From JAFMJV01 sp034436555 (GTDB lineage Bacteria; Chloroflexota; Limnocylindria; Limnocylindrales; CSP1-4), in assembly GCA_034436555.1 (NCBI GenBank), contig DAOTUU010000030.1, positions 62,001-126,000 on the forward strand: a stretch of 64,000 nt of DNA. The letters are read 5' to 3'. A program made the position numbers and the translations under genes. Below the pieces are notes generated by a model. The model had not been told where the DNA came from and made no database searches. It worked only from the letters and a program-made list of their open reading frames with translations. Positions 50,994 to 59,959 of this stretch are shown one piece after another. Within the stretch, counting starts at the first letter, position 1; every line of letters starts with the position of its first letter.

Positions 50994-51416
50994 TCAGCGG
51001 CGGTCGAGGCCCGCCAGCGGCGCGGCGTACGTGGTCGCGACCATCTCCCGCAGCACGTCGAGGTCCAGGTCGGACAGGCGCTTCACGTAGAGGCAGCCCT
51101 TGCCTTCCTTGTGCTTGCCCAAGCGCGCCGCGAGGTCGGCGACCGGGCCCATGCCCATGCCCAGGTAGATCGTCAGGTCGCTCTTGCGCGACGCGAAGCC
51201 GACCGGGAACCAGGTGTAGCCCTTGCCGTCGGCGCGGCGGTAGTCGAACGTGCCGAAGCCCACGATCGTGCTGCCCCAGAGCACCGGCTCCTGTCCGGTG
51301 ACCTCGGTCATGAGGGTCCGCAGCGCCTGCGCGTCGGCGCGCCGGGCGGGGTCGGGGATGGTGGCCAGGAAGGCGTCGACGTCGGCATCGGTGGGCTGGG
51401 TCTTCAGCTCGGTCAT
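50994..51416 (-). CDS. DUF1801-family protein
   Basis: This 140-residue protein matches the DUF1801 (YdhG-like) fold: PTDADVDAFLATIPDPARRADAQALRTLMTEVTG, LWGSTIVGFGTFDY, YTWFPVGFASRKSDLTIYLG and GKGCLYVKRLSDLDLDVLREMV. The fold is related to iron-chaperone-like proteins, but the role is unknown. The ATG overlaps the stop of the WYL regulator (ATGA), a common pairing that suggests the regulator controls it or uses it. Confidence 0.85.
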   Translation of the reverse strand: MTELKTQPTDADVDAFLATIPDPARRADAQALRTLMTEVTGQEPVLWGSTIVGFGTFDYRRADGKGYTWFPVGFASRKSDLTIYLGMGMGPVADLAARLGKHKEGKGCLYVKRLSDLDLDVLREMVATTYAAPLAGLDRR

Positions 51417-52402
51417 CGATAGCGCTCCAGTGCGGTGGTGAGCTCGCTCCGGACACGTGCTCGCAGCTCCTCGGGCCCCAGCACCTCCGCCTCTCCGCCC
51501 CAGCCCAGCACCCATGAGCGGATCTCCTGGATGCCGGCCACGCTGGCCGTCCAGGTGAGCGATCCGTCCGGCTCGTGTGCGATGACCTGGGTCGGATGCC
51601 ACGTGGTCTCCGCCACCCGCGAGGCGACGTCCGGGCTGAACCGGATCACGACCCGCACCAGGTCCTGGTCGGTGATCACGTCCCATGCTCGCAGCACGTC
51701 CCTGGCGATCGGAGCAGCGGCATCCGCCGCGAAGCTGTCCGGGGTCAGGGCGGCATCCAGGATGCGCTCCACCTTGAACGTGCGGCGACCCTTGCGGTCC
51801 TCGTCGTGGCCGATGAGGTACAGCGCGCGCGTGGTCGCGGACGGCTCGATGGCCAGGGGCCGGACGCGCCGGCGCTGGGACGGCTTCGTCGGGTCGTAGA
51901 CGCCCGGGCCATACTCGATGTCGACGACGCGCCGCTCCGCCCAGGCCTGCGTGAGCACCCGGAAGACGCGCGTGAAACGGTCGTTGCGAGGCGTGGCGGC
52001 GTAGGCGTCCACGGTCGCCCGGAGGTGCTCCGCGAGCACCGGCGGCAGGATCTGGGCGAGCTTCACGAACGCACCGATGAGCTCTGTGTCGCGCTCGTCG
52101 CTGGCCCGGGCGAGCAGGCGCGCGGCCAAGAAGAACGTCATCGCCTCGTCGCGCGTGAGCGCCAGGGGCGGCAGGAACGCGTCGCCGCTGAGGCCCCACC
52201 TGCCCTTCTCCTGCCAGATGGGCAGCTCCGCGTCCAGCGACATCGCGTCCAGATCCCGGTAGACCGTGCGCCGCGACACGCCGATGCGCTCCGCGATGTC
52301 CACCGCGGAGATGCCCTCGGGGTGCGCCTGCAGCTGGGCGACGATGCGCAGGTAGCGGGCGGCGCGGTCCCACTTGGCGCCGCCGCGCTCGGACAGGCTC
52401 AT
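51413..52402 (-). CDS. HTH-WYL transcriptional regulator
   Basis: This 329-residue protein has an N-terminal DeoR-type helix-turn-helix (YLRIVAQLQAHPEGISAVDIAERIGVSRRTVYRDLDAM, about 20-57). A WYL domain follows (about 150-235) with VDIEYG, RRVRPLAIEPSATTRALYLIG and TFKVERI, then the WCX end domain (VVIRFSPDVASRVAETTWHPTQ). WYL proteins sense single-stranded DNA or nucleotides and often regulate stress or defence genes. It is upstream of and coupled to the DUF1801 gene. Confidence 0.92.
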   Translation of the reverse strand: MSLSERGGAKWDRAARYLRIVAQLQAHPEGISAVDIAERIGVSRRTVYRDLDAMSLDAELPIWQEKGRWGLSGDAFLPPLALTRDEAMTFFLAARLLARASDERDTELIGAFVKLAQILPPVLAEHLRATVDAYAATPRNDRFTRVFRVLTQAWAERRVVDIEYGPGVYDPTKPSQRRRVRPLAIEPSATTRALYLIGHDEDRKGRRTFKVERILDAALTPDSFAADAAAPIARDVLRAWDVITDQDLVRVVIRFSPDVASRVAETTWHPTQVIAHEPDGSLTWTASVAGIQEIRSWVLGWGGEAEVLGPEELRARVRSELTTALERYR

Positions 52403-52427
52403 GTGTCGGTGGTCTCCATGGCGACCA

Positions 52428-53804
52428 TCATGGCGCGCCCGACGCCGGGACGGCCGACGCGGCGACCGAACCCGGGGGCACGGGCGCGTCGGGCGGGTCC
52501 GACTCGAGGCCCCCGGGCGGTGGCTCGATGACGTGCTGAAGGGACCGATCGAGGGCGCGCAGCTCCGCGTGGATCTCGCCCTGCAGGCCCGACGTGGGCC
52601 AGGCATCGCCGGGATACCCGTTGAGGATCACCTGGGCCTTGCCCAGCTGGCCGTCCGTGAAGATCCACCAGTCGAGGGTGCCGCGCCACGCGGGAAGCGT
52701 CGCGGTCAGCGCGACCGGGTCGCCACCGGCCAGCCAGCGCAGCGGCACGAGCGTGCGGAGCGCGGTCGGTCCATCGATGGCGGTGCGGCAGTGGCGCGCC
52801 TTGGCACCCTCGATGACCTCCAGACCGACGTCCTCCGCGACGGGAGGGTTCTCGGGGCGCACCACCGCGACCGCGACCGGGCCATCGACGGTGAGCCCGC
52901 TGAGGCCGAGCAGATCGAACGGGTCAGGCGTGGTGCGCACCCATCGGCCGCCATCGAGGAGCCAGGCCGAGTCGCCCATGCGCGTGTATCCCGTCACCAC
53001 GGGTCCCGACGGGCCGTCGGCGCCGCCCACCCAGTGCTCGTCGATGCCCATCCGCTCGCCGGTCAGGCTGGCCGACCCGACCGGCTCGTCGTCCACGAAC
53101 GCCTGTGCCGTGATCTCCAGAGAGGCCCCCGGCCCGATGGACAGCGGGGTGTCGCAGCGCGGGTTGGGCAGCGACGCATCGGTCGGGCCGAAGCGCGACG
53201 GCGGGACCGGTGCCTCGCGGAGGGCGAGCTCGTTGATCTGGACGCTCGCCCCGAACAGGACGGCGATCAGCGCGGTCAGCGTCAGGGCCAGGGCGATGGC
53301 CGCGAACACGCTCGGGCGCCGTTCCAGGACCGCCGCCGGACCCTCCGCATCGCGCACACCGTCCCGGGCCGCGATGACCCCGAGGGATGCGAACAGCGAG
53401 GACGCGCCGGCGGCGAGCACGGCGGCGTAGGCGATCTCCGGGGACGGGAGCAGCGTCCGGCCCCCGCCGGACACGAGCTGGGTGACGACGAGTCCCACCA
53501 GCGGACCCACCAGCATCGCCGCGAACAGCCCGAGCCAGGCGATCGCCGCCTGACGACGCCAGGAGCGCGTGACCGGGGGCCAGGGGATGGCGAGCGCGGT
53601 CACCGCGGCCGGCAGCGCGACGACGAGGCCCGCGACCAGGTCGAGTGGACCGCCCGGCCGGTAGGCGACCAGGACCACCAGGGCGAGACCCGTCCAGAGC
53701 CCGGCCAGCAGTGCGCCCAGCAGGCGCATCGCGAGGCGCCGACGGGCGATCCGCTCGACGAGGTCACCCTGCGCGGCGTGGTCGAGTGTGGAGGCAGGCT
53801 GCAT
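52428..53804 (-). CDS. Membrane protein with a large extracytoplasmic domain, unknown function
   Basis: This 458-residue protein has six or so hydrophobic segments in residues 25-215 (for example MRLLGALLAGLWTGLALVVLVAY, FAAMLVGPLVGLVVTQLV, VFAAIALALTLTALIAVLFGA). An extracytoplasmic beta-rich part of about 240 residues follows (DASLPNPRCDTPLSIGPG, GDSAWLLDGGRWVRTTPDPFDLLG), similar in layout to a lipoprotein-fold domain. The family was not recognised. The gene ends 25 bp before the WYL regulator start, so they may be co-transcribed. Confidence 0.7.
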   Translation of the reverse strand: MQPASTLDHAAQGDLVERIARRRLAMRLLGALLAGLWTGLALVVLVAYRPGGPLDLVAGLVVALPAAVTALAIPWPPVTRSWRRQAAIAWLGLFAAMLVGPLVGLVVTQLVSGGGRTLLPSPEIAYAAVLAAGASSLFASLGVIAARDGVRDAEGPAAVLERRPSVFAAIALALTLTALIAVLFGASVQINELALREAPVPPSRFGPTDASLPNPRCDTPLSIGPGASLEITAQAFVDDEPVGSASLTGERMGIDEHWVGGADGPSGPVVTGYTRMGDSAWLLDGGRWVRTTPDPFDLLGLSGLTVDGPVAVAVVRPENPPVAEDVGLEVIEGAKARHCRTAIDGPTALRTLVPLRWLAGGDPVALTATLPAWRGTLDWWIFTDGQLGKAQVILNGYPGDAWPTSGLQGEIHAELRALDRSLQHVIEPPPGGLESDPPDAPVPPGSVAASAVPASGAP

Positions 53805-53971
53805 CGGGCCCGAGCATAGCGCCGGGCGCAGCGCATGCCGGGGACGCCGCATGGCTGGCGCCACGGACCGTCCGCGCCGCGGACCGGTGCCCGGGCCAGA
53901 GGTGGGTGGATCGCGCTCCCCAACCCGTCCCAACCGGCCTGACGGGTCGTTCCGGGTACCATGGCGCGCGC

Positions 53972-55207
53972 ATGTCCCGGACCTACACGCGAACCATCAC
54001 GACCCCGGCGGCCGCCCGGATGGTCCGGCCCAACGCTCGTCCGGTGGTGAGCATGCTCACGGACTTCGGGGTGCGCGACCCGTCGGCGGGCATCATGCAC
54101 GCGGTCGTGCTCGCGATCGCACCGGACGCGATCATCGTGGACATCAGCCACGAGGTCGAGAAGTTCCGCATCCGGGACGCCGCGCTGCTGCTGTGGTCGG
54201 CCGTGCCGTACCTGCCCCACGGAGCGCACCTGGCGGTGGTCGATCCGGGCGTGGGCACCGAGCGCCGCGCGATCGCCTGCGAGACGGCCCGGGGTGACGT
54301 CCTCGTGGGACCCGACAACGGACTGCTGCTGCCTGCGGCTCGCCGTCTGGGCGGCATCACGCGGGTGCACCTGCTGGGCAACCCCCAGTACCGACTGCCC
54401 GTGATCAGCTCCAGCTTCCACGGGCGGGACCTGTTCGCACCCGCCGCAGCCCACCTGGCCATGGGTCTGCCGCTGGAGTACCTGGGTCCGGCCCTCGATC
54501 CGCGCAGCCTGGTGCTGCTCGACTGGCCGGAGCCCCAGGCGTTCGCGGGGGTCCTGCGCTCACAGGTCATCTACCTGGACACGTTCGGCAACGTCAAGCT
54601 CTCCGCGCTCGTCGGGGATCTCCAGGCGGCGCTGGGTCACCTCCAGGTGGGTGAGCGGCTGTGGATCCGGCTCACCGATGGTTTCGGCTCGCAGGACGCG
54701 GAGGTGACCTGGGCGGACACGTTCGGGCGCGTCCCGGTCGGAGCCGCGCTGCTCACCGAGGACTCCTACGGCCGACTGAGTCTGGCCATCAACCAGGGAT
54801 CGGCCGCCCAGGCCATCGGCATCCGCGAGGACGCCGAGGTGCTCGTCACGCGACAGCCGCTGCCGCGCATCGACGATTCCGTGCCGGCCCTCGAGCCGCT
54901 GGTTCCGGTGCCCGCGGCCGCCACCTGGGCGGAGGACCCGGGTCAGGCGCCCTGGGCGGTGCCGGCCACGGAAGGGGAGTGGGCCCACCATGCCGACCCG
55001 GATGGCTGGGGCCCCCCGTCGGGTCCCTGGGATGTGCCCGCCGCCGATCCGTGGACCGCCTCTCCCGGCGAACCCGGCTCGCCCGGCGGACCCGGCTCGC
55101 CCGGCGAACCCGGCTCGCGCGGCGAACCCGGCGGGACGGACGCTGCCGACCCACCCATCCACGAGGCATGGCCAGCCGCGCCCATGCCCGATCGGCAGTC
55201 CGGCTGA
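53972..55207 (+). CDS. SAM hydroxide adenosyltransferase (DUF62) with collagen-like tail
   Basis: This 411-residue protein has a SAM-dependent hydroxide adenosyltransferase (duf62) core in residues about 25-295: MLTDFGVRDPSAGIMHAVVLAIAP, VDISHEVEKFRIRDAALLL, AVVDPGVGTERRAI, GPDNGLLLPAA, SSSFHGRDLFAPAAAHLA and YLDTFGNVKLS. It hydrolyses SAM to adenosine and methionine. After the core comes a unique tail: a Trp/Pro-rich stretch, then seven Gly-X-Y triplets (GEPGSPGGPGSPGEPGSRGEP) and a Pro-rich end. The tail is encoded by imperfect 18-bp DNA repeats (55066-55134). Confidence 0.9.
   Translation: MSRTYTRTITTPAAARMVRPNARPVVSMLTDFGVRDPSAGIMHAVVLAIAPDAIIVDISHEVEKFRIRDAALLLWSAVPYLPHGAHLAVVDPGVGTERRAIACETARGDVLVGPDNGLLLPAARRLGGITRVHLLGNPQYRLPVISSSFHGRDLFAPAAAHLAMGLPLEYLGPALDPRSLVLLDWPEPQAFAGVLRSQVIYLDTFGNVKLSALVGDLQAALGHLQVGERLWIRLTDGFGSQDAEVTWADTFGRVPVGAALLTEDSYGRLSLAINQGSAAQAIGIREDAEVLVTRQPLPRIDDSVPALEPLVPVPAAATWAEDPGQAPWAVPATEGEWAHHADPDGWGPPSGPWDVPAADPWTASPGEPGSPGGPGSPGEPGSRGEPGGTDAADPPIHEAWPAAPMPDRQSG
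55066..55134 (+). repeat. 18-bp repeats encoding a collagen-like tail
   Basis: Imperfect 18-bp units of the form 'ggcgaacccggctcgccc' repeat about four times and encode the Gly-X-Y segment of the DUF62 protein. The unit is a multiple of nine, so it keeps the collagen periodicity. Confidence 0.8.
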
Positions 55208-55260
55208 GTCGTCGGCCCGTCGATCGATCGGCCCGTGGGAGCCGTGGCGCGGTCGGCCGG

Positions 55261-57756
55261 TCAGCCCGCCTGCCCCTCGGGTCGGGACGGGGGTGCCTCG
55301 ATGAGCTCGTCGACGGGGGTGGGCGGCGGGATGGGCACGCTGCCCGGCAGTGCCTGGCCCTCCGCGGCGGTGACCACCCTGGCGCGTCCGCTGCGCTTCG
55401 CGACGTAGCAGGCGCGGTCGGCAGCCAGCAGCAGCTCCTGGCTGTCGGCGCCGTCCACCGGGAACGTGGCCACCCCGATGGAGCACGTCACGCGCCCGGG
55501 TGACACCCCGGCCACCGCCTGGCCCACGCGTCGAGCCACCTCGAGCGCGCCATGCCCGGTCGTGCCGGGCAGGATGAGCGCCAGCTCATCGCCACCGTAG
55601 CGGTAGACCTCGTCGGTCTCCCGGCTCGCGGCCACCACGACGCGCGCGATCTCCTGGAGCAGGCGATTGCCCGCCTCGTGGCCGTCCCGGTCGTTGTAGC
55701 CCTTGAAGTCGTCGAGGTCGACGATGAGCAGGCTGAACTGGCTGCCGCGCGCCGCCGCCCGGGCCAGGTGGTCGGCGAACGTGCCCTGGTTCTTCAGCCC
55801 GGTCAGCGCGTCGGTCATGGCGCGCCGCTCGACGGCCTGGTGGACCACCGCGTTGGCGAGCGCGATCGAGACGTGGCCCGAGAACAGGTTGACCAGCTCG
55901 AACTCCCAGTCCTCGAAGCAGGCGGACGAGCCCAGGCGCTCCAGGGTCAGCACGCCCGCCACGCCGTCGCGTCCGTGGAGGGGCGTGACGATGAGCGCCC
56001 CCGCCATGGGGCCGCGCTCGAAGTGGGCCACGCGCCCATCGGCGAGCTCGTCCTGGACCAGCTGCGCCTGCCCGTTGCGCACCACCCAGCCTGCGACACC
56101 CTCGTCGGCGCGCAACGACCGCGCCAGGTATTCGCCCGCGTGGATGCCCTGCGCGAACATCGGGACGAGCCTGCCCGCGACCGGGTCGTACAGGTCCAGG
56201 CCCAGCGTGTCCACGGGCACCAGGGTCCCCAGCCGGTCGCAGATCTCCGCTACCACGGTGTGCGGGTCGAGCGAGGACAGGATCGACTCCGTCACCCGGA
56301 TCAACTCCCGCTGCGTCTCGAGCTGGCGCGCCAGGCGCTGGGACTGGGCCCGCAGCTGCTCCGCCGCGTCCGCATTGACCATCGCCTGGGCCGCCATCGA
56401 GGCGTAGATCTCGAGGTAGCGCAGGTCATCCTCGTCGAACTGCTCCAGGCCCAGCTTGGACAGCACGATCACGCCCAGGGTGCGGTCGTCGTAGCGCATG
56501 GGCGCCAGGAGCATCGATTCGTCAAGCCCCTCCTCGGTGCCCGGGATGGTCGCCGAGCGGGGGTCCGCGCAGGCATCCGGAAGGTACTCCGGCAGACCGT
56601 GCTGGGCGACCCAGCCGGTGATCCCCTCGCCCACCTTGAGGTACAGCTGGTCGCTCTCCTCGTCCTCGTACTCGCCGATCTCGCCACGCCAGGCGACCGG
56701 GATGACGTCGTCTCCGTCGACCCGGTAGACGCGCACGTTGTGGTAGTCGATGAGGTCGCGCAGCTCGGTGCAGATGGCGGCCCCGATCTCGGTGACGGTC
56801 GCCAGCTGGGCCAGGCGGGCGCCCAGCGCCTGGATCGACTGGAGCTGCGCAGCCCACGAGGCGGTCCGGGCGAGCTCGCGCGCATCCTCCCCGGCCCGCG
56901 TCTCCGCGGCGGTCAGCCGGGCGGCTGTCGCGGACTGGCTGACGGCGATGCCGAGCATCCCCGCGACCGCTCCGAGCAGGTCGAGGTCCCGTCCCTCGAG
57001 CGCGGTGCCCGGCACCGCCTCCACCACGAGCACGCCCCACGGCTCGGCGGCGCTGCCGATGGGCGCGTAGAGCTGGACCGCCGCGCGTGCCGGTCGGCCG
57101 GTTCGACGAGCCAGGTCCGGCGTGGCGAGGATGCTCACGGCGAGCGGTCGCTGCTCGTCGCAGCACGTCCGGGCCAGTGCCGGGTCGACCGTCGACCACC
57201 ACGCGCGGGCGCGCTGAGGTCCCTCGGTGGCGTGTGTCGCCAGGCGCCCCTCCGACCAGCGCCCGACCGCGATCATCGTGAACCGGCCCCGGCGACGGAG
57301 CGTGCCGAGGGCGGCGCGCATCGTGACGTCGAGGTCACCGGTCCGGAGATGGGTCGCGGAGATGTCGGTCAGCGCGGCGAGCAGGCGTGCATCGTCGGCG
57401 CCCGGGATCGGGGGGGCGGCGTCGGTGGGATGGTCCGAAGGTGCGCCTGCGGACACCGAGGGTGCGCGGACCGGGACTGCGTGCACCCCGGATGTGAGGT
57501 CGGGCAGGAGGCGCGCTGCCGACGGACGCAGGCGGCTGTGGAATGGAGCCGCGGCCGTGGGCTGGAAGCCCGCCTCCTCGAGGAACGCGAGCAGGTCGCG
57601 ATCGCGATAGCGCCGATCGCCCCGCTCGTTGATCCGGATGCAGGCGAGCCGACCCTGGTCGGTCCAGGCGCGGATGGTGTTGGCATGGACGCCCAGCAAC
57701 CGTGCCGCACCGCTGACCGACAGGGTCGTTCCCTCGGATCGAGGCTGGATGCTCAT
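55261..57756 (-). CDS. Multidomain signalling protein: HTH, GAF domains and GGDEF-type (GGDEL) cyclase domain
   Basis: This 831-residue protein starts with a MerR/excisionase-like DNA-binding helix (TLSVSGAARLLGVHANTIRAWTDQGRLACIRINERGDRRYRDRDL). Three GAF-like sensor domains follow (about 110-290, 310-490 and 500-660; the middle one with DLIDYHNVRVYRV and KVGEGITGWVA), then a GGDEF domain (about 665-800: MTDALTGLKNQGTF, LLIVDLDDFKGYND, YRYGGDELALILPG). The signature reads GGDEL, not GGDEF, so cyclase activity is likely but not certain. A GGAGGT site precedes the ATG. Fusion of a DNA-binding domain to a GAF-GGDEF protein is uncommon. Confidence 0.9.
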   Translation of the reverse strand: MSIQPRSEGTTLSVSGAARLLGVHANTIRAWTDQGRLACIRINERGDRRYRDRDLLAFLEEAGFQPTAAAPFHSRLRPSAARLLPDLTSGVHAVPVRAPSVSAGAPSDHPTDAAPPIPGADDARLLAALTDISATHLRTGDLDVTMRAALGTLRRRGRFTMIAVGRWSEGRLATHATEGPQRARAWWSTVDPALARTCCDEQRPLAVSILATPDLARRTGRPARAAVQLYAPIGSAAEPWGVLVVEAVPGTALEGRDLDLLGAVAGMLGIAVSQSATAARLTAAETRAGEDARELARTASWAAQLQSIQALGARLAQLATVTEIGAAICTELRDLIDYHNVRVYRVDGDDVIPVAWRGEIGEYEDEESDQLYLKVGEGITGWVAQHGLPEYLPDACADPRSATIPGTEEGLDESMLLAPMRYDDRTLGVIVLSKLGLEQFDEDDLRYLEIYASMAAQAMVNADAAEQLRAQSQRLARQLETQRELIRVTESILSSLDPHTVVAEICDRLGTLVPVDTLGLDLYDPVAGRLVPMFAQGIHAGEYLARSLRADEGVAGWVVRNGQAQLVQDELADGRVAHFERGPMAGALIVTPLHGRDGVAGVLTLERLGSSACFEDWEFELVNLFSGHVSIALANAVVHQAVERRAMTDALTGLKNQGTFADHLARAAARGSQFSLLIVDLDDFKGYNDRDGHEAGNRLLQEIARVVVAASRETDEVYRYGGDELALILPGTTGHGALEVARRVGQAVAGVSPGRVTCSIGVATFPVDGADSQELLLAADRACYVAKRSGRARVVTAAEGQALPGSVPIPPPTPVDELIEAPPSRPEGQAG

Positions 57757-57959
57757 GACCTCCAGAGGATTCGGTAGGAATGTGACGGGATGGTATGGCG
57801 CACGCGGGTCAGGCGACATGACGAGGAAGTACCCGCCGAGACCCCCATCCGGACTCGCTCCGCGCCGGCCCGACCCGGTCCTCCCGGCCCTCCCGCGCGC
57901 CGCCCACCCCACGAGTCCGCCGTCGCCCGCCGGACCACATCGTCAGCGTCGCCCGCCGG

Positions 57960-58193
57960 TCAGTCCTCCCGGGTCACCCGCACATACAGCGCCGTCCCAC
58001 CCGCCGCCGCCAGCCCGAGCAGGGCGATGGCCGCCAGCACCAGCAGCGGCTCGGCGCGCAGCCCGGGCCCCTCCCCGCTGCTGCGCGGATCGACGGGCCC
58101 GGCGACATCACCGCCCATCGGGGAGGGCGACTGCGCGGCGACCCCGACCGCGACGATGGTGCACGCAGCCATCGCGAGCACGAGGCTCAGCAT
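57960..58193 (-). CDS. Small membrane protein, unknown function
   Basis: This 77-residue protein has an N-terminal signal-like segment (MLSLVLAMAACTIVAVGVAAQ) and a second membrane helix (LLVLAAIALLGLAAAGGTALYV) before a short charged end. A longer start at 58337 would add an Arg-rich leader made of RRPEV repeats (a 15-bp DNA repeat at 58262-58310), which looks less credible. It follows the gene ending at 58345 on the same strand and may be its partner. Confidence 0.5.
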   Translation of the reverse strand: MLSLVLAMAACTIVAVGVAAQSPSPMGGDVAGPVDPRSSGEGPGLRAEPLLVLAAIALLGLAAAGGTALYVRVTRED

Positions 58194-58344
58194 CCATCTG
58201 GGTGGCACGCGTCGCCGGGCACGCCGCGGCCGCCCACACCCGGACGCTTCGCCATGCGCCCGGCGGACCTCCGGCCGCCGGACCTCCGGCCGCCGGACAT
58301 CCGGCCGCCCGGCGCGCGATCCGCCTCCCATCACCACGGCGGGC

Positions 58345-59064
58345 TCAGATCCCGAGCAGCATCAGCACGACCCCCACGGCCACGCAGGCGAGTCCGCCCA
58401 CGAGCAGCGCCGCCGCGAGTCGCACCCTGCCCCGTCGCTCCGAGGCGAGCACGCGCATCGCGGCATCCGGCTCCAGCGGCGTCACGATGAGCGGCCGTCC
58501 CAGGCCCGCGGTCAGACTGGGCTGTCCGTCGGCGCCCAGCACCGGGACACCCGCGGCGATCGCCTGCTCCACCGCCGACAGCTGGTCCACCCTCAGCCGC
58601 ACCTGCGTGTCGGGCGCCAGCGACGGGACGCGCTCGGACCAGGCTGCGGGCAGCTCGCGCGCGGGACCCTGCGCGATGCGCGGCACGACGATGAGGCCCT
58701 CGCCCAGGGCATCCACATCGATCGCGACGAACGTGCCCTTCGCCTCCAGCCCGAAGGGAACCGCGACGCGATCGTCATCCGCGTCCGTCCAGCGCCCGGC
58801 ATCGCCCGCCTGCAACCGCTGCCGTCGGTACACCAGCGGCCGGTCGTTCTCGTCGGGGAACTCGTCCTCCGACGCGACGCGGCCGCGCATCCGGACATAC
58901 CGTCGCCTGTCCGACGCGGCCGCCGCCGCGACCTCCTCGAGGCTGAGCTCGGGCGCGACGGCAAGCGTCCGGCCGATGCGATAGCCCGGCCCTCCGCGGG
59001 ACAGCAGGAGTGCCCCGATCGCCACGAACGCGACACCCGCCAGGCCGAGCGCGAGGCCGATCAT
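58345..59064 (-). CDS. Two-helix membrane protein, GIDE-like domain suspected
   Basis: This 239-residue protein has one membrane helix at each end (MIGLALGLAGVAFVAIGALLL and AAALLVGGLACVAVGVVLMLLGI). Between them lies a beta domain with YVRMRGRVASEDEFPDENDRPLVYRRQRLQ, DDRVAVPFGLEAKGTFVAIDVDAL and RVPSLAPDTQVRLRVDQL. The arrangement resembles GIDE-type proteins (two helices bracketing a beta domain), but the match is only by pattern. Function unknown. Confidence 0.62.
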   Translation of the reverse strand: MIGLALGLAGVAFVAIGALLLSRGGPGYRIGRTLAVAPELSLEEVAAAAASDRRRYVRMRGRVASEDEFPDENDRPLVYRRQRLQAGDAGRWTDADDDRVAVPFGLEAKGTFVAIDVDALGEGLIVVPRIAQGPARELPAAWSERVPSLAPDTQVRLRVDQLSAVEQAIAAGVPVLGADGQPSLTAGLGRPLIVTPLEPDAAMRVLASERRGRVRLAAALLVGGLACVAVGVVLMLLGI

Positions 59065-59383
59065 CCGCGCACCCCGGCACCGACGTGGTCCTCCGCCCCA
59101 GGGTGGGGGCCGACGTTCCGGGGTCGGACGCGAGGCCTGGCGGGACCCACGCCCCGGACGCCCACGACGAGCCGCCGAATCGAACGGTCCGAAGGAACCT
59201 CCGCGAGAGATGGACGGTGTCGCCACCGTGGGTACTCTCGCTCCCAGCACCTCCGGACCGGGTCGGATGATGCCGCTCGCGCGGCGGGCAGGTCAATGGG
59301 ACGTATCCACGACCTTGGTACCGCGGGACCTGACTGTCCACATTCCGTCCACACAGGGACGCTCGTCCGCGGCGTCATCGCGC
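59065..59383. other. Intergenic region, possible activator half-sites
   Basis: No gene is seen in 319 bp. The heptamer GTCCACA occurs twice (59336-59342 and 59347-59353), 11 bp apart, about one helical turn. This may be a regulator site for the genes leftward. Downstream of the PQQ-like gene there is no clear terminator. Confidence 0.35.
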
Positions 59384-59959
59384 TCATCGGTCCAGCTGGC
59401 GTCCCGTCTGGGGGTCCAGCACCTGCACCAGCCCCGCGTAGGAGGTCAGGACCAGGCGACCACCCACCAGGTCGACCTCGGCCACCACGTCATTGTGGGC
59501 CGCTCGCCACACCGTCCCGCCGTCCGCGTCCAGCGCCAGGGTCTCGATCTCCGTCTGCACCAGCACGTGCGCCAGACGTGACGAGCCGAGCACCGCGACG
59601 ACGGGGGTGCCGCTCGTGTGATGCCAGCGGAGCGTGCCCGCCCGCGCGTCCAGGGCGTAGACCTCGAAGCCGTACTTCACGACGAGCAGGCCCGGCGTGT
59701 CCCACAGCAGCCCGGCGGGCTCGTCGTGGATGGGTGATGCGAACCGCGCGGTCCACGTCCCCGCCGGCCCCTCGATGCGCAGCTCCGCGCGGCACAGGCG
59801 ATCCGGGGAGGGCGACACCAGCTCGCCCAGGTCCAGCAGCGTACCCCCCACCTCGCTCAGCGCGGCGAGCGCCGGACCACCCCCGGTGCCCGTCCAGCGA
59901 TATCGCGCGGAGAGCCCGCCCGGGTACTGGACCTGGGAGCGCCTCGGGTCCGCGGTCAC
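59384..59959 (-). CDS. PQQ-like beta-propeller fragment protein
   Basis: This 191-residue protein has four or five short blade-like strands: LLVVKYGFEVYALDARAGTLRWHHTSG, HVLVQTEIETLALDADGGTVWRA and GRLVLTSYAGLVQVLDPQTGRQL. The 'ALDA..G..RW' pattern is that of PQQ-binding-like repeats. There is no signal peptide. It is shorter than a complete propeller, so it may be partial or may need a partner. It starts with GTG overlapping the YbaK-type gene stop (GTGA). Confidence 0.65.
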   Translation of the reverse strand: MTADPRRSQVQYPGGLSARYRWTGTGGGPALAALSEVGGTLLDLGELVSPSPDRLCRAELRIEGPAGTWTARFASPIHDEPAGLLWDTPGLLVVKYGFEVYALDARAGTLRWHHTSGTPVVAVLGSSRLAHVLVQTEIETLALDADGGTVWRAAHNDVVAEVDLVGGRLVLTSYAGLVQVLDPQTGRQLDR

